DNA from: Asaia bogorensis
GTDB lineage: Bacteria; Pseudomonadota; Alphaproteobacteria; Acetobacterales; Acetobacteraceae
Reading direction: 5' to 3'
NCBI GenBank assembly: GCA_945873195.1
Contig: CAMCDA010000007.1
Location: forward strand, 1-58,306
Length of the DNA: 58,306 nt
Under the pieces are notes generated by a model that did not search any database, was not told where the DNA came from, and worked only from the letters and a program-made list of their open reading frames with translations. The position numbers were made by a program, and so were the translations under genes. Of this stretch, positions 8,452 through 17,205 are shown piece by piece. The stretch's first letter is position 1. Every line of letters starts with the position of its first letter.

Positions 8452-9315
8452 ATGCCACGCAACCACCCATCCATGTCGGTCGTCCGAGCCTTCCCCCTGA
8501 TCATTCCCATCGCCACCGGCATCCTGTGTTCGGCCGTCAGCGACGCGCGGGCCGCCCTGGTCAACCGCTGGAGCTTCAGTGAAACGAGCGGCGCCACGGT
8601 CGTGGACTCGGTGGGCGGCCACAACGGGACGATCGTCGGCACGGGCTCCCATTCCCTTGATGGTTCGACGATCACGTTGAACGGCGGCTCTGGCGCGAAC
8701 TACGTCAGCCTGGGAAGCGGCCTGCTGCACGGAAAAACCAGCGCCACGATCGAGATCTGGGGGCGGCAGAACGCCATCCAGTTCTTTGGCCGGATTTTTG
8801 ATACCGGCACCAGCCTCGGGGTCTCGGGGTCGCCGAGCGACAGCTATATCCAATGGTCGTGGAATTTGGGGACGACCGCTGGGACGAGCGGGTTCGGCTG
8901 GATGAGCGCTGGCGTGCGCAACGACCACCAATACGATCGGCCATCCTGGGTCGGCGCCAATAACGTCTATGCGGTCACGTTTGCCGACGGCGCGGGCGGC
9001 GGCGGGTCGACGCGGGTTCAGCTTTACGTCAACGGCGTCGCGCTCGGGTCCGGTTTCGACAATCCCACGACCCTTGCCTCATTCACGGATAACTTCATGA
9101 CCCTGGGCAAGTCACTCTGGCCCGGCGACGCGGTCGGGAGCGCGACCTACAACGAGGTCCGCATCTACGATACGGCGCTGTCGAGCGCCGCGCTCCTCCA
9201 GGATTTCAACATGGGGCCGAACGCCGTGCCGGAGCCAGCCAGCCTCGCCCTGATGGGCCTTGGGCTTGCCGGGATCGGGTTTGCGCGCCGCCGCCGCCCG
9301 ACAGGAAGCCGCTGA
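8452..9315 (+). CDS. LamG-like PEP-CTERM sorting domain protein
   Basis: This exported protein of 287 aa has an N-terminal signal peptide ending near DARA-AL (about residue 35), a body resembling LamG/concanavalin-A-like jelly-roll domains (LVNRWSFSETSGATVVDSVG, later NEVRIYDTALSSAALLQDF), and a C-terminal PEP-CTERM sorting signal: VPEPASLALMGLGLAGIGF followed by RRRR. PEP-CTERM proteins are cut and anchored or released at the surface by an exosortase, often together with exopolysaccharide. No exosortase is in this window. GGAGG lies a few bases before the ATG. It is transcribed away from proA. The ligand is unknown. Confidence 0.88.
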   Translation: MPRNHPSMSVVRAFPLIIPIATGILCSAVSDARAALVNRWSFSETSGATVVDSVGGHNGTIVGTGSHSLDGSTITLNGGSGANYVSLGSGLLHGKTSATIEIWGRQNAIQFFGRIFDTGTSLGVSGSPSDSYIQWSWNLGTTAGTSGFGWMSAGVRNDHQYDRPSWVGANNVYAVTFADGAGGGGSTRVQLYVNGVALGSGFDNPTTLASFTDNFMTLGKSLWPGDAVGSATYNEVRIYDTALSSAALLQDFNMGPNAVPEPASLALMGLGLAGIGFARRRRPTGSR

Positions 9316-9320
9316 GGCAC

Positions 9321-9353
9321 AAAAGCGGCGGGGTGCGATGGACGCGCCCCGCC
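9321..9353 (-). terminator. Rho-independent terminator after tctC
   Basis: Read on the minus strand, a GGCGGGG/CCCCGCC stem (9347-9353 with 9327-9333) is followed by GCTTTTG. It lies just past the tctC stop and would end the tctBAC transcript. The U-run is short. Confidence 0.5.
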
Positions 9354-9362
9354 CCGCCGGAC

Positions 9363-10343
9363 TTACCGCTGCTTCAACGCCCACTCGGTATATTTCGCCG
9401 CCGTGGCGTGCAGTTCGCGGTAGTACTTCGCGTATTCGTCACCCACCATCACCTTGATGGCCAGGCCCGCGTCCTCCAGCTTCTTCACGTGCTCAGGGTC
9501 GGACATGGCCTTGGCGAAGGCGGTCTCGATCACCTTGATCGCGGCCGGCGGCGTGCCCTTGGGCACCGCGACCCCACGGCTCGACGATGAAATCACCGTC
9601 GGATAGCCCAATTCCACCATCGTCGGCACGGTCGGCATGAACTTGGATCGCTCGGTGTCCATCACCGCCAGCGTCCGCACGTCACCCGACTGCATCCGCT
9701 TGACCGCGCCGCCGCCGACATTGTCGAACGCGACCTCCACATGCCCGCCAAGCACAGCGGTCAACTGCTGCGCCCCGCCATCGAAATGGACGATGCGGAA
9801 TTCAACCTTCGCCGCGTCCTGAAGCATCAGGATCGCCAGGTGGTCATCGCTCAGGATACCCGTCGTGCAGACGCTGATCTTGCCAGGGGCCTTGCGCGCC
9901 GCCTCGATCAGGTCGTTCAGGGTCTTGTAGGGGCTGTCCGCCTTCACCCAGATGATGCCCGAGTCGATCACCTGGTTGATCACCGGAATGAAGCTGTCCA
10001 GGTTGAACAGCGCCTGCCGCGACGGATCGAGGATGATGGTGTTCAGCCCCGGCAGGTTGATGAACGCCAGCGTATAGCCGTCGGGCTTGGCGCGGGATGC
10101 CTCGGTCCAGCCAACCTGGCCGCCGGCGCCGGTTTTGTTCACCACCAGGATCGACTGCCCCATCGCCTTCTCGGCGATCGAGGCAAGCACCCGGGCACCG
10201 ACATCGGTGCCGCCGCCGGCGGGGAAGGCCACGATCATCTGGATCGGACGGCGCGGATAATCCTGCGCCATTGCCGGCCCGGCAAACGGCCCGGCAAACG
10301 GCAAGGTGGCGGAGGCGGCGACAAGGCTACGACGGGTCAACAT
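9363..10343 (-). CDS. tctC: TTT periplasmic substrate-binding protein (TctC/Bug family)
   Basis: This 326-residue protein is the periplasmic binding component of a tripartite tricarboxylate transporter. It has a twin-arginine-like start (MLTRRSLVAASATLP) and a signal peptide ending at AMA-QDYP, then the Bug-fold signature YPRRPIQMIVAFPAGGGTDVGAR and the NKTGAGGQVG loop that recognises a carboxylate ligand. It is the last gene of tctB-tctA-tctC, 16 bases after tctA, with AAGGAG before its ATG. Such systems take up citrate, tartrate or other carboxylates; the ligand here cannot be told. Confidence 0.93.
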   Translation of the reverse strand: MLTRRSLVAASATLPFAGPFAGPAMAQDYPRRPIQMIVAFPAGGGTDVGARVLASIAEKAMGQSILVVNKTGAGGQVGWTEASRAKPDGYTLAFINLPGLNTIILDPSRQALFNLDSFIPVINQVIDSGIIWVKADSPYKTLNDLIEAARKAPGKISVCTTGILSDDHLAILMLQDAAKVEFRIVHFDGGAQQLTAVLGGHVEVAFDNVGGGAVKRMQSGDVRTLAVMDTERSKFMPTVPTMVELGYPTVISSSSRGVAVPKGTPPAAIKVIETAFAKAMSDPEHVKKLEDAGLAIKVMVGDEYAKYYRELHATAAKYTEWALKQR

Positions 10344-10359
10344 GATGTGACTCCTTGGT

Positions 10360-11859
10360 TCAATCAGCTTCGGCTTCGCGCAACTGCGAGAGAGCCTTGG
10401 GGCGAAGTATCAGGAAGGCAAAAACGATCAGCGGCACCGCCAGCAAGCCCAGCGCGACCGGGCGGTCAAAGAAGATCATGAAGCTGCCGCCCGAGATTTC
10501 AAGCGTAGTCCGCAGCGACTTTTCCATCATCGGACCCAGGATCATGGCCAGGATCGCCGGCGCCAGCGGGAACTCCATCTTCCGCAGCACATAGCCGATC
10601 AGGCCGAAACCCAGCATGACCCAGATGTCGAACACCGACTGCTTCAGGCTGTAGGAGCCGATGATGCAGAAGATCAGCACGCCCGTACACAGGTAGCTGA
10701 ACGGAATGCGCAGCAGCTTGGCCCACAGCCCCACCAGCGGCAGGTTCAGCGCCAGCAGCATGAGATTGCCGATGAAGAAGCTCGCGATCACCGCCCAGAC
10801 CAGATCCGGCCGCTCCTGAAACAGGAACGGGCCGGGCGTCAGGCCGTTGATGATGAACGCGCCCATCAGCACCGCGATCGTGGGAGAACTCGGCACCCCC
10901 AAGGCGAACAGCGGGATCATCGAGGCATTGGCATAGGCGTTGTTGGCCGTCTCCGGTCCCGCCACGCCCTCGATCGCGCCCTTGCCGAAGCGCTCGGGGT
11001 GCTTCGACAACCGCTTTTCCGTGACATAGGACATGAAGGTCGGGATCACCGCGCCAACGCCCGGGATCAGGCCGAGGACGAAGCCGATGCCGGTGCCGCG
11101 GATGATGGCCATGATGGTCGGCTTGATCTCATCGCCCTTGGGCCACAGGTTCGTGAGCGTCGCCTTGACGATATGACCCTGTTTCTGTTCGGCCGCGATC
11201 AGCAACTCGGCGATGCCGAACAGGCCCATGGCGACGGGAATGAAGCCCACGCCATCGAAGAACTCCGGGATGCCGCCGGTGAAGCGCGGTGCCCCGCGCA
11301 CCGGATCGATGCCGACCATCGCCAGCAACAGCCCCAGCACCGTCATCAGCAGCGCCGCCGCCAGGTTCTTGCCCGCCATGCCCACGACCAGGCACAGGCC
11401 CATGACCATCAGCGCGAAGAACTCCACCGGGCCGAAGCCCAGCGCGAACTGCGCCAGCGGAATGGCAACGATCGCCAGCGCGATGGTCGCGGCGCACCCG
11501 CCCACGAACGAGCCCACCGCCGCGATCGCCAGCGCCGACCCGGCCCTGCCTTGCCGAGCCATCTGGTGGCCATCGATGCAGGTGATGACCGAGGCGGCCT
11601 CACCAGGCACGTTGATCAGGACGGATGTGATCGTCCCGCCATACATCGCGCCATAATAAATGGCGCACAGCATGATGATCGCGCCGGTCGGGTCCAGGTT
11701 GAAGGTGATGGGGATCAGGATCGCGGTGCCCGCCGCCGGCCCAAGTCCCGGCAGCACGCCGATCAACGTGCCTAGGACGCAGCCGATCAGGGCGTAGAGC
11801 AGGTTGCCGGGCGTCGCCGCGCCGGCGAAGCCAGCCATCAGGTGGAAAAAACCTTCCAT
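10360..11859 (-). CDS. tctA: TTT large permease subunit TctA
   Basis: TctA is the large (about 12-helix) membrane subunit of the tripartite tricarboxylate transporter. The 499-residue protein has the duplicated family motifs: [17 protein letters not shown] near the N-terminus, then [20 protein letters not shown], and a second [13 protein letters not shown] with [15 protein letters not shown]. The frame is open further upstream, but the ATG at 11859 fits the family start and lies four bases after the tctB stop, so the two are translationally close. A second TctA, at 45049-46557, shares the same motifs. Confidence 0.95.
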   Translation of the reverse strand: MEGFFHLMAGFAGAATPGNLLYALIGCVLGTLIGVLPGLGPAAGTAILIPITFNLDPTGAIIMLCAIYYGAMYGGTITSVLINVPGEAASVITCIDGHQMARQGRAGSALAIAAVGSFVGGCAATIALAIVAIPLAQFALGFGPVEFFALMVMGLCLVVGMAGKNLAAALLMTVLGLLLAMVGIDPVRGAPRFTGGIPEFFDGVGFIPVAMGLFGIAELLIAAEQKQGHIVKATLTNLWPKGDEIKPTIMAIIRGTGIGFVLGLIPGVGAVIPTFMSYVTEKRLSKHPERFGKGAIEGVAGPETANNAYANASMIPLFALGVPSSPTIAVLMGAFIINGLTPGPFLFQERPDLVWAVIASFFIGNLMLLALNLPLVGLWAKLLRIPFSYLCTGVLIFCIIGSYSLKQSVFDIWVMLGFGLIGYVLRKMEFPLAPAILAMILGPMMEKSLRTTLEISGGSFMIFFDRPVALGLLAVPLIVFAFLILRPKALSQLREAEAD

Positions 11860-11863
11860 CGGA

Positions 11864-12340
11864 TCAGATCCCCATCTCACTGACGGGCAGCAGCACGTCG
11901 AGCCAATTGTTGAACACATGGAACAGGCCGAAACCGGCCACGACGGAGAACACGGCGATCAACCACCATCGCCGCTCATCCAAGGCGATCAACAGGCCGG
12001 CGCTGAACAGCATGATCGTGATCCGGAACCCGAGCACATCCAGGAATGCCGTGGCGATCGCCGCGGCGATCAGGATCGAGGCAGCCGATCGCGCCGCCGC
12101 CCCCCGGGGGAAAATGCCCTTGTCCTCGATGGAGGTATCGGCGGCGTTGCGCGTCACCTGGAACAGGATCACGCCGCACAGAATGGCCCCCAGCAGCGCC
12201 AGCCAGAACGGGAAGAACCCTGGCCCGGGGCCCAGCCGGTCGAACAGCGCGAGGTTATGCGCCTCCCACAACGTGCCGAAGCAGATCAGCAGCAAGATCA
12301 CACTCGTGATCTGCCATCCACGACGCATGGATGATGGCAC
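11864..12340 (-). CDS. tctB: TTT small permease subunit TctB
   Basis: TctB is the small four-helix membrane subunit of the TTT transporter. This 158-residue protein has four hydrophobic segments (about residues 9-25, 43-61, 88-103 and 128-146) and the family GPGFFPFWLALLGAILCG segment. It starts at the GTG at 12340, which has GGGGGA at suitable spacing; the internal ATG at 12328 has none. It is first in the tctB-tctA-tctC operon. TctB sequences diverge widely, so the call rests on the topology, the motif and the context. Confidence 0.85.
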   Translation of the reverse strand: MPSSMRRGWQITSVILLLICFGTLWEAHNLALFDRLGPGPGFFPFWLALLGAILCGVILFQVTRNAADTSIEDKGIFPRGAAARSAASILIAAAIATAFLDVLGFRITIMLFSAGLLIALDERRWWLIAVFSVVAGFGLFHVFNNWLDVLLPVSEMGI

Positions 12341-12494
12341 GTTCGCGTCCCCCTATTGATTGTCTTTCCGACGTGGCGTGACCCTAGCGGGCGGAACGCG
12401 CGCTGGCCAGATGGCGTCCCGCTTGCCGCCCCTTGAGCCGGGAGGGTGCAGGGATCAGTATCCAGCCCTCGCCAGAGCGCCCCAGGAGGCAGAC

Positions 12495-12917
12495 ATGCTG
12501 CGAATCAGGAACATGGACCACATCGTGCTGCGGGTGGCCGACCTCGACGCGTCGATGCACTTCTATACCCAGATCCTCAACTGCCCCGTCGAGAAGATCC
12601 AGGCCCCGCTCGGCCTGTACCAACTGCGCGCCGGGACCGCTCTGATCGACCTGGTGCCGCTGTCCGGCACGCTGGGGCAGAAGGGTGGCGTGGGTCCTGG
12701 CAAGGAAGGCCGGAACATGGACCATTTCTGCCTGCGGGTGGACCCGTTCGACGCCGAGGTGATCACCGCCCACCTGAAGGCCCATGGCTGCGATCCCGCC
12801 CCCGTCGCATCCCGCTACGGCGCCGAGGGCCAGGGTCCGTCGATCTATGTCACCGACCCGGATGGCAATGTGGTGGAACTGAAAGGCCCGCCCGATACCG
12901 GCACGCCGGCCGCGTAG
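12495..12917 (+). CDS. VOC (glyoxalase-fold) metalloprotein
   Basis: This 140-residue protein is a vicinal-oxygen-chelate fold enzyme made of two beta-alpha-beta-beta-beta modules. Candidate metal ligands are the His in MDHIVLRV near the start, the His in MDHFCLRV in the second module and the Glu in NVVELKG near the C-terminus, as in glyoxalase I, fosfomycin-resistance proteins and small dioxygenases. AGGAGG precedes the ATG at 12495; the frame is open upstream but without a better start. It is divergent from the TTT operon. The reaction cannot be assigned. Confidence 0.88.
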   Translation: MLRIRNMDHIVLRVADLDASMHFYTQILNCPVEKIQAPLGLYQLRAGTALIDLVPLSGTLGQKGGVGPGKEGRNMDHFCLRVDPFDAEVITAHLKAHGCDPAPVASRYGAEGQGPSIYVTDPDGNVVELKGPPDTGTPAA

Positions 12918-12946
12918 AGCGGCATTCCCCGGCGTGTGGCGGCCCC

Positions 12947-13606
12947 CTAGATATCCCGCGCCTTCTCCTCACCCGGCGGCGCCTGTTCGGCCGACGGTGA
13001 TGCCGACAGTGGGGTTTCCGTCTCCGGCGACGGCAGAGGCGTTGCCATCACGGCCGGGGGCTTGGAGGCCGGTGTCTCGGTTGGGGGCGCGGCCGCAATG
13101 TCGTTGACCGTGTAGTCCGGCACGATCCGGGCCTGCGATCCGGCGATCACCAGAACCTTCAACCCAACCGCGAGCGGCTTTTCGTCCTTTTGCGTGACCG
13201 AGACGAGATCGCCCGCGCCCTTGCGGACGATGTATTCAAACGCCTTCGGTTCCCCGGTCACCTTCTCGGCCGCCGACCCAGCCAGGCCGCCCAGCACCGT
13301 GCCGCCCAGGGCGCCGAGCGCGCTGAGCGCCCCGCTGCCGACCTGGGACCCGACGATCCCGCCCGCCGCCGCGCCCGTGACGATGCCCACGGTGCCGGAC
13401 GCGGTTACGCCGACCTCCCTGACGCCGATGACGACGCCCTGCTCCACCTTGTTCGCCTGCTGCACGGCGGTGGAGGTGTAGCTGTCCGGGGAGTAGCTGG
13501 GTCCGCAGCCGGCCAACGCCGCCAGGACAACGCCGAGCGTCGGGATCATGTGGCGGTTGCCTCGGCGGGCTCGGATCGGGTATTCAGAACGAACCATGAA
13601 CTTCAT
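12947..13606 (-). CDS. Glycine-zipper outer-membrane lipoprotein (SlyB/17-kDa antigen-like)
   Basis: The protein (219 aa from the ATG at 13606) is an envelope lipoprotein. A hydrophobic segment ends in LAALAGC, a lipobox, followed by a linker and a glycine-zipper region rich in GxxxG repeats (GAAAGGIVGSQVGSGALSAL, then GGTVLGGLAG), as in SlyB and rickettsial 17-kDa antigens. The C-terminal tail is Pro/Glu-rich and probably disordered. Start choice is uncertain: ATG codons at 13606, 13597 and 13549 are all possible. The upstream ones supply the positive charges a signal peptide needs; the last has GAGG ten bases away but an uncharged N-terminus. It is convergent with the VOC gene. Confidence 0.78.
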   Translation of the reverse strand: MKFMVRSEYPIRARRGNRHMIPTLGVVLAALAGCGPSYSPDSYTSTAVQQANKVEQGVVIGVREVGVTASGTVGIVTGAAAGGIVGSQVGSGALSALGALGGTVLGGLAGSAAEKVTGEPKAFEYIVRKGAGDLVSVTQKDEKPLAVGLKVLVIAGSQARIVPDYTVNDIAAAPPTETPASKPPAVMATPLPSPETETPLSASPSAEQAPPGEEKARDI

Positions 13607-13647
13607 GTCTCCGGCCGTGGTCGCCGATGCGGTTGAACCCAACACGT

Positions 13648-13799
13648 CCCCCTCCCCCCTTGAGGGGGAGGGCCGGGGTGGGGGGTCCTCGCGGCACGGT
13701 CCAGGGGTGTTCCCCCTCACCCCAACCCTCTCCCGCGAAGGGAGAGGGAGCAGGGCGGATTTTTCCGCACGGTCCTACCCCATGTCCGGTGAGAAATCC
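13648..13799. repeat. Mosaic intergenic repeat block
   Basis: This block holds a CCCTCC..TTGAGGGGGAGG hairpin (about 13648-13672), a CCCTCTCCC/GGGAGAGGG hairpin (13726-13748) and, at about 13756-13799, an inverted copy of an element also seen at 24361-24400 and 48145-48181 (core: CTCACCGGACATGGGGTAGG on the other strand). It fills much of the 450-base gap 13607-14056, which has no convincing gene. Confidence 0.7.
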
Positions 13800-13995
13800 C
13801 GCCCGCGCCGTGATCAGGACAGCGGGCCGTGGCCCCCCTCCGGCGGCGCGTACGGCCGGTTCCTAGCGCGGGAGACCCCGGTTTGTCACGGATTCCGCAC
13901 CCGCGAAATTGCCCGTCCTGCCCCGCGCGGCCCGGCGGCCCCTCCGCAGCCACGCGTGGCGAGGGCCACGAATGGCTGCCCGGGACTGCTTGATG

Positions 13996-14042
13996 GCGCC
14001 ATTTTATCGGCTCAGCACCTGTGGCGCTCCGCTGAATGATGC
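13996..14042. repeat. 47-nt hairpin repeat, copy 2
   Basis: The second copy of the element at 5693-5739 has identical length and 38 of 47 matching positions, with the right inverted end (AATGATGC) intact and the left end diverged. Its right end lies directly before the AGGA ribosome site of the IlvD/Edd gene, so it may influence that gene's translation or read-through transcription. Confidence 0.7.
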
Positions 14043-14056
14043 TTAGGATGGCCGGC

Positions 14057-15784
14057 ATGACCCAGGACACCCCCCCCAAGAACGCGCCCGCCGCCAACAA
14101 GCCGGTGGGCCTCGCGCGCAACACCGCCAACTATGGCGACCGTGACTTCGCGCTGTATCTGCGCCGGTCCTTCGCCAAGTCGATGGGCTATACCCAGACC
14201 ATGCTGGACAAGCCGGTCGTGGGCATCGTCGACACCGGCTCGGACTATAACAACTGCCACCGCACGGTGCCGGAACTGATCGAGGCAGTGAAGCGCGGCG
14301 TCCTGGCCGCCGGGGGCCTGCCGCTGGCCTTCCCGACCGTCTCGCTCTGTGAGCCGTCGCTGTCCCCCACTTCCATGCACTACCGCAACCTGGCCGCGCT
14401 CGACACGGAAGCGATGCTGACCGCCCAGCCGATGGATGCCGCCGTGATGATCGGCGGCTGCGACAAGACCGTGCCCGCCCAGTTGATGGCCGCGGCGTCC
14501 GCCGACATCCCCGCCGTGCAGCTTGTCACCGGCCCGATGCTGGCCACGCCCTTCCAGGGGGAACGCCTGTCCGCCTGCACCGATTGCCGCCGCTATTGGG
14601 CCGCCTATCGCGCCGGCACCGTGACCGGCGAACGCATCGCCCAGATCGAGGGCCGGCTGGCCACCACCGCCGGCACCTGCGGCGTCATGGGCACTGCGTC
14701 CACCATGGCCTGCATCGGCGAGACCCTCGGCATGATCCCGCTGGGCCACGGCTCGATCCCCGCCGTCCACGCCGACCGCCTGCGCGCGGCCGAGGAAGCC
14801 GGCGCGCTGGCCGTCCACCTGATCACCCACCCGATCAAGCCGTCCGAGATCATCACCGAACACTCGGTGGAAAACGCCGTTCGCGTGCTGCTGGCCCTCG
14901 GCGGGTCCACCAATGCGCTGATCCATCTGACCGCCGTCGCCGGCCGCCGCGGGATCAAGATCGACCTGCACCGGTTGAATGAACTGTCCGACACGACGCC
15001 CGTCCTGGTCGACCTGAAGCCGACCGGGGAAGGCTACATGGAGGATTTCCACTCCGCCGGCGGCATGCCCGCGCTGCTGTGGGAACTGCGCGACCTGCTG
15101 CACATGGACACGATCGACGTGACCGGCACGACGCTGGGCGACCGCCTGGTCGAGCCCGCCTTCGTCGATCGCCGCTTCATCCGCGCCCGCGCCGAACCGG
15201 TATCCCCGGTCGGTGGGATCGTGTCGCTGTTCGGCTCGCTCGCCCCGCGCGGCGCGATCCTGAAGCGCAGCGCCGCGACGCCGTCGCTGTTCGAGAAAGA
15301 GGCCCGCGTGATGGTCTTCGACGGCCTGGCCGACCTGGCGAACCGCATCGACGACCCGGCGCTGGACGTGACGGCCGACGACATCCTGGTGCTGAAGAAC
15401 GCCGGGTCCCTGACGCCGGCGGGCATGCCGGAGGCCGGATACCTGCCCATCCCGTCGAAGCTCGCCCGCGCCGGGGTCAAGGACATGGTCCGCATGAGCG
15501 ACTGCCGCATGTCCGGCACCGCCTTCGGCACGATCGTCCTCCACATCACCCCCGAAGCCGCCGCCGGCGGCCCGCTCGGCTTGATCGAGACCGGGGACAT
15601 GGTGCGCCTGTCGATCGCCAACCGCTCGCTGGACCTGCTGGTCGATGAGGCGGAGCTGGCGCGCCGGCGGGCGAACTGGGCACCGCCGGCCAAGCCGGTG
15701 CGGGGTTGGGACCGGATCATCCACGACCAGGTGCTGCAGGCGGATGAGGGCTGCGACCTGGCGGTCATGCGCCCAGGGGGGTGA
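14057..15784 (+). CDS. IlvD/Edd family dehydratase (sugar-acid dehydratase-like)
   Basis: The 575-residue protein belongs to the IlvD/Edd family of Fe-S dehydratases, which includes dihydroxy-acid dehydratase, phosphogluconate dehydratase and L-arabonate-type sugar-acid dehydratases. Cluster-binding cysteines are seen in MIGGCDKTVPAQL, in the TAGTCGVMGTASTM segment and in an earlier CEPSL region; the C-terminal SDCRMSGTAFGT segment is typical. As ilv genes are absent nearby, a sugar-acid dehydratase is at least as likely as the branched-chain enzyme. The ATG at 14057 has AGGA eight bases upstream; two earlier ATG codons lie inside the 47-nt repeat. Tandem 12-base repeats run across its stop codon. 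Confidence 0.9.
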   Translation: MTQDTPPKNAPAANKPVGLARNTANYGDRDFALYLRRSFAKSMGYTQTMLDKPVVGIVDTGSDYNNCHRTVPELIEAVKRGVLAAGGLPLAFPTVSLCEPSLSPTSMHYRNLAALDTEAMLTAQPMDAAVMIGGCDKTVPAQLMAAASADIPAVQLVTGPMLATPFQGERLSACTDCRRYWAAYRAGTVTGERIAQIEGRLATTAGTCGVMGTASTMACIGETLGMIPLGHGSIPAVHADRLRAAEEAGALAVHLITHPIKPSEIITEHSVENAVRVLLALGGSTNALIHLTAVAGRRGIKIDLHRLNELSDTTPVLVDLKPTGEGYMEDFHSAGGMPALLWELRDLLHMDTIDVTGTTLGDRLVEPAFVDRRFIRARAEPVSPVGGIVSLFGSLAPRGAILKRSAATPSLFEKEARVMVFDGLADLANRIDDPALDVTADDILVLKNAGSLTPAGMPEAGYLPIPSKLARAGVKDMVRMSDCRMSGTAFGTIVLHITPEAAAGGPLGLIETGDMVRLSIANRSLDLLVDEAELARRRANWAPPAKPVRGWDRIIHDQVLQADEGCDLAVMRPGG

Positions 15785-15810
15785 AGGACGGGGTGAAGGA
15801 CGGGGTGACC
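15778..15810. repeat. Tandem 12-base repeat across a stop codon
   Basis: GGGGTGAAGGAC occurs at 15778-15789 and 15790-15801, followed by a partial third unit. Each unit holds a TGA in the frame of the upstream dehydratase gene, so that gene ends with three in-frame stops spaced 12 bases apart. Confidence 0.75.
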
Positions 15811-15841
15811 GGAGGGCGAGCCGGGCGGCACGTCAGTGCAC

Positions 15842-15958
15842 CATCGTCATGGTCGGGCTCGACCCGACCATCGCCAAGGACTCCGGACGGCGGAAGTGTC
15901 CATGGTCCCAAAAATCGTTGCGCTGGGCGATGGTCGGGTCGAGCCCGACCATGACGAA
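15842..15958. repeat. Inverted pair of REP-like palindromic elements
   Basis: This is a second inverted pair of the element found at 4311-4428, with copies at about 15842-15876 and 15925-15958. The cores are nearly identical to the other pair, while the spacer between copies is unrelated. It lies between the convergent dehydratase and YceD-like genes. Confidence 0.8.
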
Positions 15959-15986
15959 GAGGCGGCCGCGTTGGGCCCAAGGCCCC

Positions 15987-16481
15987 CTACTGCTTACGCT
16001 TCAGCGCGGCCAACGCCGCGAACGGGTTCAACGCCCCTGCCCCGTCATCCACCGGCAGCGCTGCCCCCGGCATCCGCGGATACGGGTCCAGCGCCAGGCC
16101 GAGTTGCTCGGACACCGCCTCACCCAGGTCGATCAGCCGGCCCTCATACGGGATTTCGTCAACGGTCTCGGGGTCGTCGTCCTCGACCTCGGTGCCCGCG
16201 GGCACGAACCGCACCTTGAACCGCTCCTCCACCGTCGCGTCGAATTCGTCCAGCGACACGACGCAGACCTGCGTGACCTTGGCGACCAGGTGCCCGGCAA
16301 CATTCACGGCCGATTCCCCATCCGCCTCCAGATGCAGCCGGCAGCGCAGGGACAGGATCGCCGGCAAATTCATCCGAGCCGCCAAGGCGGCGCATTCCTC
16401 CGCCGTGGCCTCGACCGTCACATTGGTCCCCTGCGCCGAGACCCGGTCGGCGCTGAACGGACGATGCATCTCCACCGTCAT
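15987..16481 (-). CDS. YceD family protein (DUF177)
   Basis: The protein (164 aa) belongs to the YceD/DUF177 family, members of which are linked to 23S rRNA accumulation and are often encoded near rpmF and plsX. Family features are a central LRCRLHLEADGESAVNVAG strand region, the CVVSLDEFDATVEERFKVRF segment and a conserved acidic patch (DDDPETVDEIPYEGRLIDLGE) before the helical tail. Its ATG overlaps the stop of the upstream chaperone gene by four bases (ATGA), so the pair is co-translated. rpmF and plsX are not downstream; the REP-like pair follows instead. Confidence 0.85.
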   Translation of the reverse strand: MTVEMHRPFSADRVSAQGTNVTVEATAEECAALAARMNLPAILSLRCRLHLEADGESAVNVAGHLVAKVTQVCVVSLDEFDATVEERFKVRFVPAGTEVEDDDPETVDEIPYEGRLIDLGEAVSEQLGLALDPYPRMPGAALPVDDGAGALNPFAALAALKRKQ

Positions 16482-17026
16482 TGCGCCGCCTCCCGCGCCG
16501 GCAGGAACGTCACCGCCCCCCGCGCCAGCGCCGCCAAAGGTTGCTCCGCCAGATGGCGCACCTGCGCCCGCACGATCCGGGACAGGCGTTCGGCCGCCCC
16601 GTCCGGCGGCGGGGCGCCGCGCCAGACATTGCGCGCGATCGCCGTCTCCAATGCCTCCCCCTCCGACTCCAGGGCTTCTGAATACACACGTGATCGTCCG
16701 TGAAACGCGTCCCACATGACCTTCACCTTTCGTCCCACCGACAGGTCCCCCACGCCGAGTTCCCGCAGGTTGATGTCCATATCGCTGAACATCGCATCGA
16801 ACAGCGCCTGCGCCAGGGCCGGCCCGGGCTCGGGTTCCCGCGTCAGCCGGTGGATCACCAGGAACGCGTGCAGGCCGATCAGGTCGAACCGCCCATCCAG
16901 CGTGTCCGGCACGCCGCAATCCGTGTACAGAAACGGATCACGCGCCGCCGCGACGGTCGTGGTATAGAGTTGGAAACCCGCGCGCTCATGCCGACCACGC
17001 CGAAACAGGCCCAGAAAACCAGCCAA
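16478..17026 (-). CDS. Ubiquinol-cytochrome c chaperone (CBP3/UQCC1 family)
   Basis: The 182-residue protein belongs to the CBP3/UQCC1 chaperone family that assists assembly of cytochrome b in the bc1 complex. Family segments are an early YTTTVAAARDPFLYTDCGVP, DGRFDLIGLHAFLVIHRL, and ALFDAMFSDMDINLRELGVG with DLSVGRKVK. The likely start is the TTG at 17026 behind GGGGGT; the frame is open further upstream but no better start precedes the homologous region. It is divergent from bamE and overlaps the YceD-like gene, an arrangement frequent in alphaproteobacteria. Confidence 0.85.
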   Translation of the reverse strand: MAGFLGLFRRGRHERAGFQLYTTTVAAARDPFLYTDCGVPDTLDGRFDLIGLHAFLVIHRLTREPEPGPALAQALFDAMFSDMDINLRELGVGDLSVGRKVKVMWDAFHGRSRVYSEALESEGEALETAIARNVWRGAPPPDGAAERLSRIVRAQVRHLAEQPLAALARGAVTFLPAREAAQ

Positions 17027-17205
17027 GAGACCCCCGTCCGTGATCGGATCAAACCCTTGCGCCGGACGGGTAGGCCGATTGACAGGCGACCCGGCGGCAT
17101 GACACGCACATGATATATAAGGCCGGCCCCGAAGGTCCAACCGTGGCTGCCGGCCAGCCGACCGATATCGACTGAACGATGGACCGGACGAGGCAGGCGT
17201 AGAAC

